From Pisaster brevispinus (taxonomy: Eukaryota; Echinodermata; Asteroidea; Forcipulatida; Asteriidae): a DNA stretch of 64,000 bases. This document shows, piece by piece, positions 1 to 11,600 of the stretch; the stretch's first letter is position 1; each line of letters opens with the position of its first letter. The notes under the pieces were generated by a model that ran no database searches, was not told where the DNA came from, and saw only the letters and a list, made by a program, of their open reading frames with translations. The translations under genes and the position numbers were made by a program. The stretch is taken from the NCBI GenBank assembly GCA_023634235.1, contig JAMKCF010000126.1, positions 124,001 to 188,000 on the forward strand, read 5' to 3'.

Positions 1-63
1 ACACTTAATCATAAGACATTTGTTATTTAAATTTCAAATTTAAGAAACGGCCTTTAATATTTG

Positions 64-1913
64 GGTGTCGGACGTACATTTCACAGTGTCGGACGTACCT
101 GTACGAAATTGCATTAAAAAGTAGGTAACAACCAGTTCAAAATTGTACTTTTAGGGGGTTGGTAGCCTAGCATTCATATAAACAGGTCAAGAATACTTAA
201 TAAGTTGGAAATGATCAAATACAAACTACATACTTTGTATGCTACAGTACATGTAGCAATTAAAGGAAATGTATTAAAATTAACGCAAGAATCTTGGACG
301 TAAAAAGCCGTAAACTTTTACAATACTTGTGTTTCACAGTGAATTGTCCCCTATTTCCAGCAAGAATTGGAGGCTCAAGCTTTTGAAGAACATCTTTTCT
401 GGCACAAAATATGTGATCTTCACATTTTGGCTATTTCCAGTGACTCGGACTTGCGCATGACAATGACATTCACTTTAACATCCACACTAAGTGTGTGACC
501 AAAATATCGTACTGCTACCCAGCCACCAATATGCAACTCCATTTTTGTCCCTAAAGTTTATGTGACAAGTTCTGTCTGACTGAGTCAGAGAGTCATTGAA
601 GTCAGCATCTTCCTCTTCCTCTAGAACTCTCACCTCTGAATACTGTGTTGAATCTGATGCAGGCCTATCACTTAAAGTGACTTACTAGAAGAAGAGCTTT
701 CCCTTAGTTTTCACATTAGTAGTTTATGAGTGTTGGGTACTGGAAAAGTTTTGTTAGCAGTGGGTTTCCCAGCATTGTTTTATGCTGTTCAATTACAGTT
801 TTTGGTATGAAGTGGATGCAAACATTTGGGTTTCTGTCTACAGCTACTTGGAAGAATGACATTGGTGTCACAGCCTGAGCCTTCCCACTTTGCACATACA
901 TTGTAACGCCAAACAAAGCGTTTGACAGTTCCCCCAAATCTGTCCACAACACCCTTTCCATGCTGCCATGGGAAGTTGTAAAGAAGGGCCGCACCCACCT
1001 GAGCTCTATAGCTCTTAGTTTGTCCGGATATGTTTTTTGAAAAGGACGAATAAAAAACTCTTGTAAAATATGCATTCAAATAAGTGGCAACTGGGTGCTG
1101 CCATCTTGGTTAAGTCACAATGCCTGTTGATCTTGAGAAGTCTGGGCACCAGACTTTAAGTAAAATCAGAACTGCGCAAATCATATGCACAGGATGACTA
1201 TTTTGCACAAGGTGCATACGCAGGGCATGCATGCTGCGTTCATGCGCACACAACAAGAAAGTGGGCGACGTCAGCACAATGCGTATTTGTGATTTTTCTG
1301 TCATCCAAGCGGCAAGATATTCACGATACAAAGGTGGCATTGCCCAGTCGCCACGTATTTGAGCATACAATTTTTACTAGGGTACATACATGTACGTCAC
1401 ACTGTTATATAAAGGAATTAATCGCTTGGTAAGCCCCATCATACAGTGTAGTAATTCCCCAAATGTAAGGAATAAGGTGAAATATGTACATGTAGGAGAA
1501 ATAGGCCTATGTGATAAGAGGGCAATATTTGCAATCAAAGTGGTACGACTTGCTTGTACTTTGAAAACTTAGCGTTTTAGACATATACTATAGAGAGACC
1601 AATAACAGCACAAGGTGAGCTAGGTTTGACTATCAAGTGTGGCTGTCTCTTTGAGTGTTGTTTGAATACAGTGAAGCGATTAGCAATACTTTCCATATAT
1701 GTTTTGGAGGTGTCGGACGTTCAGGTGTCGGACGTACGAAAAAAATGTACGTCCGACACCAAGATTTTGTGCAGCTAAGAAGAATTTTTAAAGACATAAT
1801 TCCATGTATGGATAGAGGGTATCAATTGTACTTTGCAAAATAAATTTGACCATTTTCTGCCCAAGGTTGAAATAGGGAGATTAAAAAATCCACCATTTTG
1901 GTGTCGGACGTAC
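64..1913. repeat. Cluster of GGTGTCGGACGTAC motifs
   Basis: The motif is seen at 64-80 (followed by ATT), 86-99, 1709-1722 (ending TTC), 1724-1737, 1747-1760 (reverse orientation) and 1900-1913. The copies at 1724-1737 and 1747-1760 face each other and form a 14-bp inverted repeat with a 9-nt A-rich spacer, a potential cruciform. GTCGGAC at the core is itself a dyad around a central G. The dispersed identical words in decayed sequence suggest protein-binding sites, most simply for the element's own transposase (inference). Confidence 0.75.
400..1079 (-). pseudogene. Decayed transposase-like gene (HGKG...GGTVKR family)
   Basis: Two overlapping minus-strand frames share the coding signal. The frame ending near 789 reads YNFPWQHGKGVVDRFGGTVK in its centre (about 917-980) and continues WRYNVCAK. 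The other frame reads NPNVCIHFIPKTVIEQHKT just downstream, so at least one frameshift separates them. Further downstream (about 440-660) are acidic spacer residues followed by GWVAVRYFG and then, after another shift, KITYFVPEK. I recall this order (H-G-K-G, D-x-x-G-G-x-x-K-R, a basic/aromatic stretch, acidic spacer, a VAVxY module) from large families of uncharacterised proteins in invertebrate genomes that look transposon-borne, but I cannot name the superfamily. It is not intact: there are stops and frameshifts. It lies inside element 1, which supports a transposase origin. The beginning of the gene, to the right of 1079 on this strand, was not recognised. Confidence 0.5.
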
Positions 1914-3249
1914 ATTGAAAAAGTAAGTTTCCTAATATAGTGAATATCATAATTTTTTGAAAGAAAAATTACAATTTTTTTCCATCATTGTGTAGTAACT
2001 ATAGCACACTTCAAACAGAGACAAAACCAAAATAAACTCTATTCATTCAGGATAAAAACTTTGATAAATTTTCCGAAACATTATTTTTGACCCAATTTCG
2101 CTATTTTTAAAGTATTTTTTCAGTTGAAAATAACAGTTAAGCTGCTGAATATTTTTAGTAAAAAATAATATTTCAATAAAATTCATAAAATAAGCTTTAA
2201 AATGATGTATCATTTGTCACATTTATGCCATTTTGAAATTTTGGCATTGAGGTTTACATTTCCGTGGAACTGCCCTATTTCTGAAAAGAAAACAATCTAA
2301 CAATGTGAACACGACCCATCCTGATACATTTTTATTTATTATGTAGATGTTCAATGTTTTATCTTACACTGTAATATTAACCCTTAATTTATTATCATCT
2401 GTCATCATTTCTGTCTTTGTTCAACCTGTCTGTCTGTAAGTTCTTGTTCCTGTTTAAGTTCTGTTTGTCTGTCCATGATCAGCCATCTCACCACAAGCCT
2501 CGGCTTCTAGAAGATGCCTCCATACTTATTTTGAGTCTTGTCTTGTAAAACTATATTCATGGTTACTTCTTAAATTATTTTTGGGGGGTAATTTGTCATT
2601 TAAAAATGTTCATTATGTATGGAAATAAATGTGAGTTTGAATTGAATCCAAATGTAATATGCAACCCAATCCCAAATTCAATAAAAACAAACATATGTTT
2701 CAGAACTAAATACCCAGTGAATATATGCACAACTGAGAGGTCATATGATGTTACAATTTTTAATATTAAGTGGAAAGATCTTTTTATAAGTATTCCAGCC
2801 TACAGTCAAAGCTGCAAACAACAGCTGTGTTTATCTGTGTATTGACGTTTACTGTCTAAAAACATTTATGCATGAATTTGGGCGTGGACCATCTGACTGT
2901 ATAAATATTTTATGCTGATTTTCAGACCAGCATGTTGACATCATATAATGTGGGTTTTAACCAGTCAAGTGTGCTCTTCACGTAAAGTTAATATGCTTAC
3001 AGTACTTACAATAAACATGTTATATTTATTTATTTACTGTTTAAATTTTCCTTATACAAATTGTATTAACTGTCATTGAGGAAGCCAATGTGAAAGAAAA
3101 AAAAGTCATATTGATGAATTGAATTGAATGTTTTAAGACATCACATCGATGACATGTCTAATGTTTCAGTTATCTTCACTAATAGTAGTAGTGGCTTCTT
3201 ACATAGCACTCATATTTGTCACTCAGTGACACTCAAGGTGCTTCAATAT

Positions 3250-3570
3250 TCAGTATTTACCTGCAAGGTATTTGGGGCAACGTTTCTGAAGTATGAGACC
3301 TACTCCTTTACATAGCACCATGTACAGATGTAATGGTTTACAAGATGCTGTGGCACAATATGCAGCCAATCCAGCCAGGAACACCATGGCGAACCCCTTC
3401 ACTTTTTGATAAGTGCACTGGGTTCTTTTACGTACCTTACACAATCATGGTTAAGTGTCATGCTTAAGGACACTTTGGAAGTGTCACGACCGGGATTCAA
3501 ACCCACACTCTGCTGATCAAAAACACCAGAGCTTGAGTCTGGTGCTCTTATCTGCTCGGCCACGACACGA
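3250..3570 (-). mobile_element. tRNA-derived SINE
   Basis: Read on the minus strand, the head carries a tRNA-like box A (GTGGCCGAGCAGATAAGAGC, about 3547-3567) and a box B (GGGTTTGAATCCCGG, 3490-3504). These are followed by a tRNA-unrelated body containing GACACTT...AAGCATGACACTTAACCATGATTG-like sequence that resembles the SINE at 18955-19325. The 3' limit is uncertain. The anticodon-arm region is not a functional tRNA fold, so this is a retroposon and not a tRNA gene. Confidence 0.65.
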
Positions 3571-3840
3571 CACTTTATGCCACGTACACATGTAACTATT
3601 TTGCCCGTCTAGTTAAGGCTTGTGGTAACACCATGCACATAAAATACCTCTACATGTATAGGCCCCCCCCCCCCATAATAATAAAAATTTATACTTTTAA
3701 AGCGGCAAACCACTCAAAGAGATTTTCAAGGTGCAGAGAAGCAGACAATGAAAACAAAAACAATACAAACCCAGTGAAAAGAAAGCAAAACAACAACTAG
3801 GGAAAAACATATCAAAATTAACAATGGATAAACATCAATA

Positions 3841-4197
3841 CTATGAGTTAAAGAAATAAATCTTGAAAATGTGAGTTTTGAGAGTAACTTTGAAAGTGTG
3901 AACATCAGAAATAGTACGGATATCTTGAGGGAGTTGGTTCAAGACAGAAGATCCAGCATGTGCTAATGAATGACTCCCCACCCCCCACCCCCCAAAAAAA
4001 GGTGTGAGTTTTAGGACCAAAAAGTGAAAATGAATTGGAGGACCAGCGATTCTTGCAGGGAAGATATTGACTATTGAATGAACAGATTGGTAAGTTTCTG
4101 GAGCAGAACCTTGCAGGCAGTGGAAAACAAGCAAACGTAACTTATAGTGTACAATCATGACAATTCTAGAATGCATAGGAAGCCAGTGCAGAGACTG
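3841..4197 (-). pseudogene. 3' end of a non-LTR retrotransposon reverse transcriptase
   Basis: The minus-strand frame opens with QSLHWLPMHSRI, then KLRLLVFHCLQGSAPETYQS, and ends SSVLNQLPQDIRT...TFKVTLKTHIFK. This is the usual C-terminal layout of CR1/L2-like LINE polymerases: LHWLP, an aliphatic stretch with GxAPxY, a WNSLP-like block and FKxxLKxxLF near the stop. Here WNSLP has decayed to LNQLP and the ORF is only about 118 codons with the upstream RT missing, so it is a 5'-truncated dead copy. The middle has an out-of-place GGWGVGS segment from a C-rich tract (about 3975-3995). It sits in ferlin intron 9 in the same orientation as the gene. Confidence 0.7.
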
Positions 4198-5496
4198 TTA
4201 CCAGTTTGAGGAGACTTTTATGAGTTGTGGTGGTCTTATATTACTTCACCCAAAACCTTACTAGATTGTACCTCCGCTGTGCAAAGTTTCAAATGCTACA
4301 CAATAATAATAACATATTCAATATAGTACATGTATTATGTAATACAACCCAGCAACTACGCAGGTGGTTATTAATAGTGTGTCATAATTGAAACATCTGT
4401 ACTTCTGCAGGTACAATAACATGAGTAAGCAGCCAAACCGACATCTCTACATTGAAATTACAGGTGCTTAAAGAGAGGCTCTAGGATCAAATTGAGTTTT
4501 GTGATGCACTCATTTACCCAATAGATAGAATCCTCATACATGTCATAAAGGTGGGGGGGATTACAAGTCTCTAACCTCATGTAAAAATGATGTCAAATAT
4601 TGTTAGATTTAATACTCTTCCACAGCAAAATTTGAAACATGACATTATTGGACAGCAAAAACAAACGGGTCTGTACATTTCAAAGAGGAATATCTGCACC
4701 AGTCATAAGCTCAAATTCAATGCCGTTTTGATTGAATACCATCAGAATTCGTGAATGAACTGAAAATTCTTTGTTCAAAAATACAAAGACCATATTATTT
4801 GAAATGTGATGTCATCAAGCATTTTTGGATTTGGACAAAAATTGAACTTGAAGAATATCAAACACAGTGGCATTTTAAATCATTTTAAAGTGAGGTTATG
4901 GTCTTGTAATTTTTTTTCCAATTCTCATAAAGACTCTATCTATTGAAAAATAAATGGATCATAAAACACCCCTCTAAATTATTTCTACCTTACCACACGA
5001 TTGAAGAAAGTATCCTAGACTATTCTGACAAATCTACATGTAACAGTAGCTTCCTTATGAATCTACAATTTGCTGTAGATTCATTCGTTTACTGTAGATT
5101 CGTTGCGGATCTGCTTAATTTGCCGTATTTTCTACTACGTCAGGGCAGTGGTGTACCGAATTCACGTGATGCAAAACAAGTTAAAAAACGGGGTTTTCAT
5201 TGTTGTTGTTATAATGTTTATGTTCGTCATTGATGCAAGAAAACTATGCATGCAATTAAAATAAGATGAAACTGTAATATTGTGACGCAAGACATGCCTT
5301 GATGAAATTGCCCTCCTGCGGTAAAAAATATGGTCAATTGGAAATACCTTTAGCTTAAAAATAACACCTTACATTAAAAAGAACGGTAGAATTTGTGTTT
5401 TTTGAAGCAATAATATATTGCAAGGAATACAAAAACACATTTTGTTCGATAATCAATTTGTATTTAAGTCTATTTTACAAAATAGATCAACATGAC

Positions 5497-5953
5497 TTTA
5501 AAGGTAGGGTCATAGATTGGTAGTTGCCAACGTAATTTATGCTGATTTATTGGCAAAGTTATCAAGAAAGATACAAAGTCACACGTGAAAGTTTCAGCTG
5601 AACACAGCTTGAAAAAAAAAAGAAAAAAATTGTCACAATTTCTTCACAATTACGTCGAGTCCATCCTTGTTTAGTGAGGTGACAGCGGGGACCATCCGCA
5701 TATCTGGCCAAAGCACTCATGAGTGGACACCAACCCTCAGTAATCTGAGAAACGATTCTTGCATGAATCGTTTCTACAGACTTAAATGCTTTTTTCGAGG
5801 GGAAAATTATCCAAACCATTTTTTAATTTGAAGGGAATCCTTTCTTTGAAATAGTTCATAATTATTATCAACAGCTGCAGTGCTTCTCACCAAGTAAGTT
5901 TGAAACATCATTCATTTTTGGAGTATTTACAGATCTATGACCCTACCTTTAAA
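5497..5953. mobile_element. MITE with perfect 21-bp terminal inverted repeats, TTAA-type target
   Basis: The left end TTTAAAGGTAGGGTCATAGA... (5497-5517) is the exact reverse complement of 5933-5953. The outermost TTTAAA contains TTAA on both sides, which fits a TTAA target-site duplication of the piggyBac or Kolobok kind; the element proper would then be AGGTAGGGTC...GACCCTACCT. The interior has a perfect 10-bp hairpin (GAAACGATTC at 5749-5758, GAATCGTTTC at 5764-5773). An 85-codon minus-strand frame (5562-5819) covers the interior but has no recognisable domain; it may be a coding relic or chance. Length about 457 bp, so non-autonomous. Confidence 0.75.
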
Positions 5954-6604
5954 CAAACAGATGAAATCAAAATATAGATATTTTTTGGGGGGCGGGGGGG
6001 GGGGGGTTGAATAGTTTAAATCAAAGAATAGACTTTGTATAGACTCAGAGAAATTATGTGTAGAATGTACCCGCTTCTATACACAATTCTACTTTTAAAT
6101 TTCCTTCACCTACATGTAATTAGTGTCAATCAATTTTTGGATGTTCATACATGTACTTTGAACGTTGATTTAACTCTTTTTACTGGTAGTGAATTTCAAC
6201 ATTGACAAGGTAGGCAGATTTTACGCTTGGCTTCCATTAAAAAATATCACACCTTGATTGACATATTCAGTCAGATGTGCTTGTTACTTTAGGTCAGTTG
6301 GTGTGAACTTGTTTGCTTTTATTTTTACCTTGAACAGTGTTATTTTATATCTCTATGTTGACTTACAATTGTTTTTCAACATCGCATTTTAATATTCTTT
6401 AACAAGGTCAGTTGTGTCTATTTGGTTTATTGACTTTTTTGAAGGTTTTAATATTCGCTACCAAATGGGGACCAGAGACCAAACCAAAAACAAAAGTTCT
6501 CCACAGGCTAACTCTAAAGAGAGGAATGTTCCACAAGAAATTTTGCACGGATTCTAGGGAGGATGTTAAGTACAGGTAAAAAGGAAACAACAAAATGATA
6601 AGAG

Positions 6605-6745
6605 ATGCAAAATGGAAATTGTTTGTTGGGTGGTTTATTGTTTGTTTGTTAGTTATTTTGTTTGTTTGTTTTTGGGGTTTTTTGTTGGGGTGTTTTTTTG
6701 TTTTTTGTTTGTTTTTTGTTTGTTTTTTTTTTGTTTTTTGGTGAA
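6605..6745 (+). repeat. (TTTG)n-like low-complexity tract
   Basis: A T/G-only stretch built of degenerate TTTG and TTTTTG units with two short GGGG interruptions. It is purine-free apart from G on the plus strand. No coding content. Confidence 0.85.
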
Positions 6746-7387
6746 GTTTAAATTTGGCTGTTGAAATGTAGTTTTCTCTGAGGAATATGTTTATATTTCA
6801 ATGATGTGCACTTGTACAAATAAACTTAGTGGGCCTGCTGGTGACATATAACCCCCTCCCCCTTTACACGTTGATCCAAACTGAATTGAGTTTTTGTGTT
6901 TGTGATTCTGTTTCATCAAATACTTTAGATTGACATAGTTTATGGCTATTTAAGTTATATCATACTGTTGAGAAAGTAAAAGTTATCATTGAAATATATG
7001 AGAGTAAAAATAAATCTAACAAATCAACAAAGAAAACCCCAAAGTAAGACTTGACCTCTGTTTTTGGTCACTTGTAATCAATTACAAATTTTGCCCAACT
7101 GATGTTCATGTTATCATTAAACCTATGTAATACTAGTACAAATCCAGGCGTGTTAGCAAATGGGGGTTCTAAAAAAATAAGCATCCTCGTCTAAAGTTTT
7201 AATTTGTTATCATTGTTAATTTAAAAAACTTATTTGTATCATTTAAAAATTAAAATTGTATTTATATTAAACTGCTATGCGTATTTTTATTTTCAAGAAT
7301 TTTATATAATTAGAATTTTAAAAGAACATTTGATTTGGTACAAGAATACAGTCATTATTTGAGTTGTTTTCTCTCTTTCGATTGGCA

Positions 7388-7605
7388 GGACACTTGCACA
7401 GCCTAATCTTGGTAACATTTTTCCTACATTTCGACAAACCGATCAAAACCATTCAACCATGCTGATTGTGTATGGTTGTACATCTTAGCACGGAACTATC
7501 TGTGCAGTGTGCATTCACCACATGATACCAGATTGCAGTCTGGCATTGTGCATCTACCATTCACAACCAGGTGGATGATATTGAATGGTCAGACAGTAGC
7601 AGACT
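7388..7605 (+). repeat. Dispersed repeat, copy 1 (related to 9650-9935)
   Basis: Shares blocks with 9650-9935: an ACCATTCAA...GGTTGTGTATGGT-like block, CATTCACCACATG, a CTGGCAT...ATCTA(C/T)CATT block, and GAATGGTCAGACAGTAG-like sequence near the right side. Two or more copies within 2.5 kb point to an interspersed element. Clear termini were not resolved, although ACCATTCA and TGAATGGT at the two sides form a short inverted pair. Confidence 0.5.
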
Positions 7606-7687
7606 ACACAAAAACAATCAAGTCCTGAACAATGGGTGGCAGTTTTAGTTTCAGAATACATATGTTTCCATATTTGTCGAATATCAA

Positions 7688-7975
7688 GTCAGTTTGTATA
7701 AAAGAGCAACATTAGAGGGAAAGATCGTAAACATAACCCAACTTCATTGTACAATGAAAAAAAGAGACCAGAGCAACAATTGAGTATCGACCCTTGTACC
7801 GTATTTGTACAAACATGAGGTCAGTTTGTATAAAAGAGTAACAACAAACATGAAAGAGGGAAAGATCAATATAGAAAAATAAAAAATAAACAATGTAACT
7901 ACATGTAACCCAACTTCATTGTACAATGAAAAAAAGAGACCAGTACAAAAATTGAGTATTGACCCTTTGTACCAA
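7688..7975 (+). repeat. Diverged local duplication
   Basis: GTCAGTTTGTATAAAAGAG occurs at 7688 and again at 7820, and ACCCAACTTCATTGTACAAT followed by GAAAAAAAGAGACCAG at 7736 and 7908. The second unit is about 40 bp longer because of an AT-rich insertion (about 7870-7905). Non-coding, within ferlin intron 9. Confidence 0.8.
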
Positions 7976-8459
7976 TGTCAAACGCAGCTATTGCTGCCAT
8001 GCTCGGCATTATGGGAGTCAACTTGTAAATGTGTAAACGTCCCGTCGCCTATAAAATGGGCACTGCACTGTATTACACATGGAGCAACTGACACCGACTC
8101 CCAAAATGGCGCAATGGTGAACTGGCTCAATAAAGACTGTTCAGATTAGCCGGGGATCAGAGAGAACGACCTTGTACATACGTACAAACAAAAGACAGAT
8201 GGAAAACAATCGGACGGGACAGTACACAGTAGAGAAAAGAGTGTGACCCTGCAGGGTACAACAATATGCACTAACTGGTCAAAGTTGTTGCATTTTGTTG
8301 CATTTCAGATATTTTAGTCAAAACAAATCCTGTACATGACAAAACATGAACACTGTCTGCAACTATTTTGTCAGCTCAACCAACTTTGTATAATTCCTTA
8401 AAGTCAGTCAGAAAAACTTGTAAATAGGAAAATGCAAACAAAATGCATGATAAACTTAC

Positions 8460-8657
8460 AGTTGCTTCGTCACCCTGTGATAGTACACTCATACAGGCGA
8501 GTATGTAGCCCTTAGCACCAGCGTTAGCATCCTCGGCATTGGACAAGAGGAGCCATTTGTTGAGTATACAGTGATTATCTGCCTCGTACACTGTGCCGAT
8601 ATCCAACTCAAAGTTACCGATCAGGGCATCGCTACGAAGCTTGCGGGAATTGTATAC
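8460..8657 (-). CDS. Ferlin exon 9 (residues 281-346, end of C2B)
   Basis: Encodes VYNSRKLRSDALIGNFELDI, GTVYEADNHCILNKWLLLSN and AEDANAGAKGYILACMSVLS, then QGDEAT. This is the most diagnostic ferlin exon in the window. Acceptor CTTAAG, donor GTAAGT, phase 0 at both ends. Last exon visible; the gene continues left of base 1. Confidence 0.96.
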
Positions 8658-11600
8658 CTTAAGTGGGAAGCAAAGAAACAGTAATTAAAAAATCATACCG
8701 GTACAAAACAACATTTGCACCTTGCAATCAGGCAAATTTTGTACAACAATCAAGGAGACATTTAGAATTACATTCAACGTAATAGGGAAAAAGTTTCCAT
8801 GATCAGGAAGATTTTCAAATTTGTTCACCATAACATGGAAAGATTGGCTTATTTTCAGGGAACTTTCTGCAGAATCAGGGAGAGTTGGAAACTCGGTGTA
8901 AAAACTTTTTACGTGTAGCTCAACTTTGATAAAATATTGTCTTTTGTTCCAGAGGGGCCCCTTGTGTAATCTACACTGTATGTACAATTGAGTTTGTGTG
9001 TGCCTCTTTGTTTATGCAAGTTTTCCCCAAACAAGGCTTAAAGCTACTCTTGGTAAGGGGCTACAAACAAGAAGAAAAATAATAAAGATGAAAGGGGAGC
9101 TGAAGGTAGGAATTGATATTCCTCTTAAAACAGTCTAGATTGTAGGATGGAGGAAAACATGCCACACTAAGGCAAGGAGTTCCAAAGAGATGCAGTACGT
9201 GGAATAAAGCTATTGGTGTGGCTCTTTGTTCTATCTCAGCAAAGCAAGAGTGTATGGGTGAGAAGAAGCAGAAAGTCTGGTTGCACACTCTACATGTAAG
9301 ACTGTTTTAACAAGATACAGTACAATGTTTTTGTTTCAAACATGCGTCTTATGTATTAAGCTAGAGTCTAGCAATTGCTTTCCCCTTGATTGTACGTTCA
9401 CATCTTTCAAGGCAACGGGAGATTTTTGAGAAACAGAAATCCTGACGAATCACGTTACGTAGAAATTTACCTGAAAGTCGATCACATCATCAAATAGTTC
9501 AGCTGGACTTGCATGGAAGTTGTAGAAGAATACCTGTAACATACAAAAACCAAGTGAAGATTAAGATGTCGGCTAACGTCTTAACTAACACATCTTCTCA
9601 GCTTCAATGTCGCAAAACTAACCCTCCTACTCTTGGTATCATTTCTCATTGAGTCGACCAACCGTTTGCAACCATTCAAATGCACTGGTTGTGTATGGTG
9701 ACACACCTGTGTGCACCAAATTTACTGTGTATAATGTAAATCTGAGTACATGCATTCACCACATGTTTATGTATCATTCAAAACCACAGGTGATGATAAT
9801 GGACAGACAGTAAGAGGGTTGACTGCATACAGTATACATGCAATCCTCACATAATGTCATAGTGCAGGCTGGCATAGTTTATCTATCATTTAAAACCACA
9901 GTAAATGACACAAAATGGTCAGACAGTAGGGAAGTTTTTAATTTAGTCAGCTCATGATCAACCTAAACAGCAGCACAACATGTAAAGTCGAGATGAAGAA
10001 GTCAAGGTTCTACCTACTAACCTCATCCCAATATGGTCTGTTCGTAGACTTCTTAACTCTAGTCATCTTAGTCTGGTTAGAGACAGTCACTTTACATACA
10101 GGATGGATGTTGCCACCAGCCAGTTGCCGAGCCTCCCACACCTTGATACGAACTTGGAAGTCCTGTGGCTTCTTGGAGAGCTTGCCTCGGCGTTTCTTTT
10201 TCTTACGTATTCCAGCACTGAATAGAGGATACAAGGACAGCGCAAATGTCTCCATTTAAAATTTGTAACTTGCACTTTGATAAATTACATCATACGGCAG
10301 AGCGATTGGATAAGAGCATAAAGGTCAACCGAAAGTCTGAAGTATTTTCTTAAAGTTCCTGGACTTCCAGGGTGTAACATTTGAAGAGGATACCATACAG
10401 ATTTCTACATCACTGCTACATTTAAGAATTGAAAAATGTGCTGGGAGCATATTCCAGCATATAAATATGTTTTGTTTTAAAATATGCCAAACAATCCTGG
10501 AGCTTAACTTGAAAAGTCAGCATTTCAAACTGAAATTGTTTTCAAGCTGATTTAACATGTTTTTTAAACAAACTTGAATGAAGCATATAAGTAGCTCATG
10601 TCAACAATTTCTGCTGATATGTATTATGATCACTGAATTAGACAATGTAAATTCAACAATTATTCATTTACGTTTGTGTAGGTAGTGAACGGGGGTTTTG
10701 AGATAAAGTTTTTTTTCTTCAGATGCTTAAATTGATAAGATTACTTACATCCCACCACCACCACCGCCTCCCCCTCCGCCTCCATCTTCATCACCACCTT
10801 CATCACCACCACCACCGCCACCATCGTCACCACCACCGTCTTCATCCTCATCCTCATCTCCTTCATCTGCATCGCCATCAGCTGCAGCTAGTGTATCAAT
10901 CACAGCAATAGATGGTGTCAAGAGTAAAGCAAAAGCTAATTAAAGAGTGAGGAGAAACTGTGGTGACCAGACTAGAGATCCGACCTCTGGGCGAAGTTAG
11001 GAAAATCTTATCTCTAAGGCCGTATTCGAATTGGCAGCTACAGCTTCGGCTACGACTGTTTCTTAGACTGTTACTTACTGTTTTTATACATTAACGCACA
11101 ATGACGTGGTGATCCAGCCATAGCCGTAGCTGTAAGCGGCAATTCAGAAACGACCTACACATTAACGCACAATGACGTGGTGATCCAGCCATAGCCGTAG
11201 CTGTAAGCGGCAATTCAGAAACGACCTACATGTAACCACCATCAACTCATCAAAATCCAACTGCATGATTTGCTTGATTCAGATGGACTGAGGACCATGA
11301 GAACTGCACTGGTTACTGATTATGCTTTACGTACATTGTAGGATTAGGCTTATGTACTGTATGTGTACCACCATAACCAGAGTCCATGTGTGACACCAGT
11401 GCATTTACTTCGATGTTGTATCTTAAAAAGAAAGGGTCTGTGCCAAAAAAGGTTGCATTTTGATGCCAGTGGGTTTGTGTGTACATGTACATCAAGGATA
11501 CATACATGTACAGTCCTTCTGATTTGAGGCGTGCGATCGCACCCGCACGCCATCGCATGCCTAAAAGCTTCCTCAGGCGTGCGAAAAATCACACGCCTGA

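Larger units (their letters stand above)
1..2275. mobile_element. Right part of a DNA transposon (element 1), truncated by the window edge
   Basis: The right terminus CCGTGGAACTGCCC (2262-2275) matches 12 of 14 bases of the right terminal inverted repeat of the element at 24908-26393. The interior carries at least six copies of a GGTGTCGGACGTAC motif (64-1913) and a decayed minus-strand transposase-like gene (about 400-1079). The left terminus, expected to begin GGGCAGTTCCACGG, is not in the window, so the element presumably starts to the left of base 1. Seen: the terminus, the motif cluster and the broken gene. Inferred: that they belong to one element. The sub-terminal part (1920-2260) is very AT-rich, as in element 2. 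Confidence 0.5.
1..8459 (-). other. Ferlin intron 9 (open to the left); no further exon recognised
   Basis: After the exon 9 donor (GTAAGT at 8459-8454) I found no minus-strand segment matching the region that follows C2B in ferlins (an acidic linker leading into the FerI/C2C part). The stretch holds element 1, a SINE, two LINE-related pieces, a MITE and duplications, listed separately. The segment 2440-3130 resembles a LINE 3' tail on the plus strand, ending in GAATTGAATTGAAT (weak). Nothing recognised in 4200-5490, 6750-7380 or 7980-8450. Confidence 0.6.

Noticed and set aside
10723..10911. Plus-strand His/Pro-rich frame
   Set aside because: It is the antisense of the GGN/GAN-rich ferlin exon 6.
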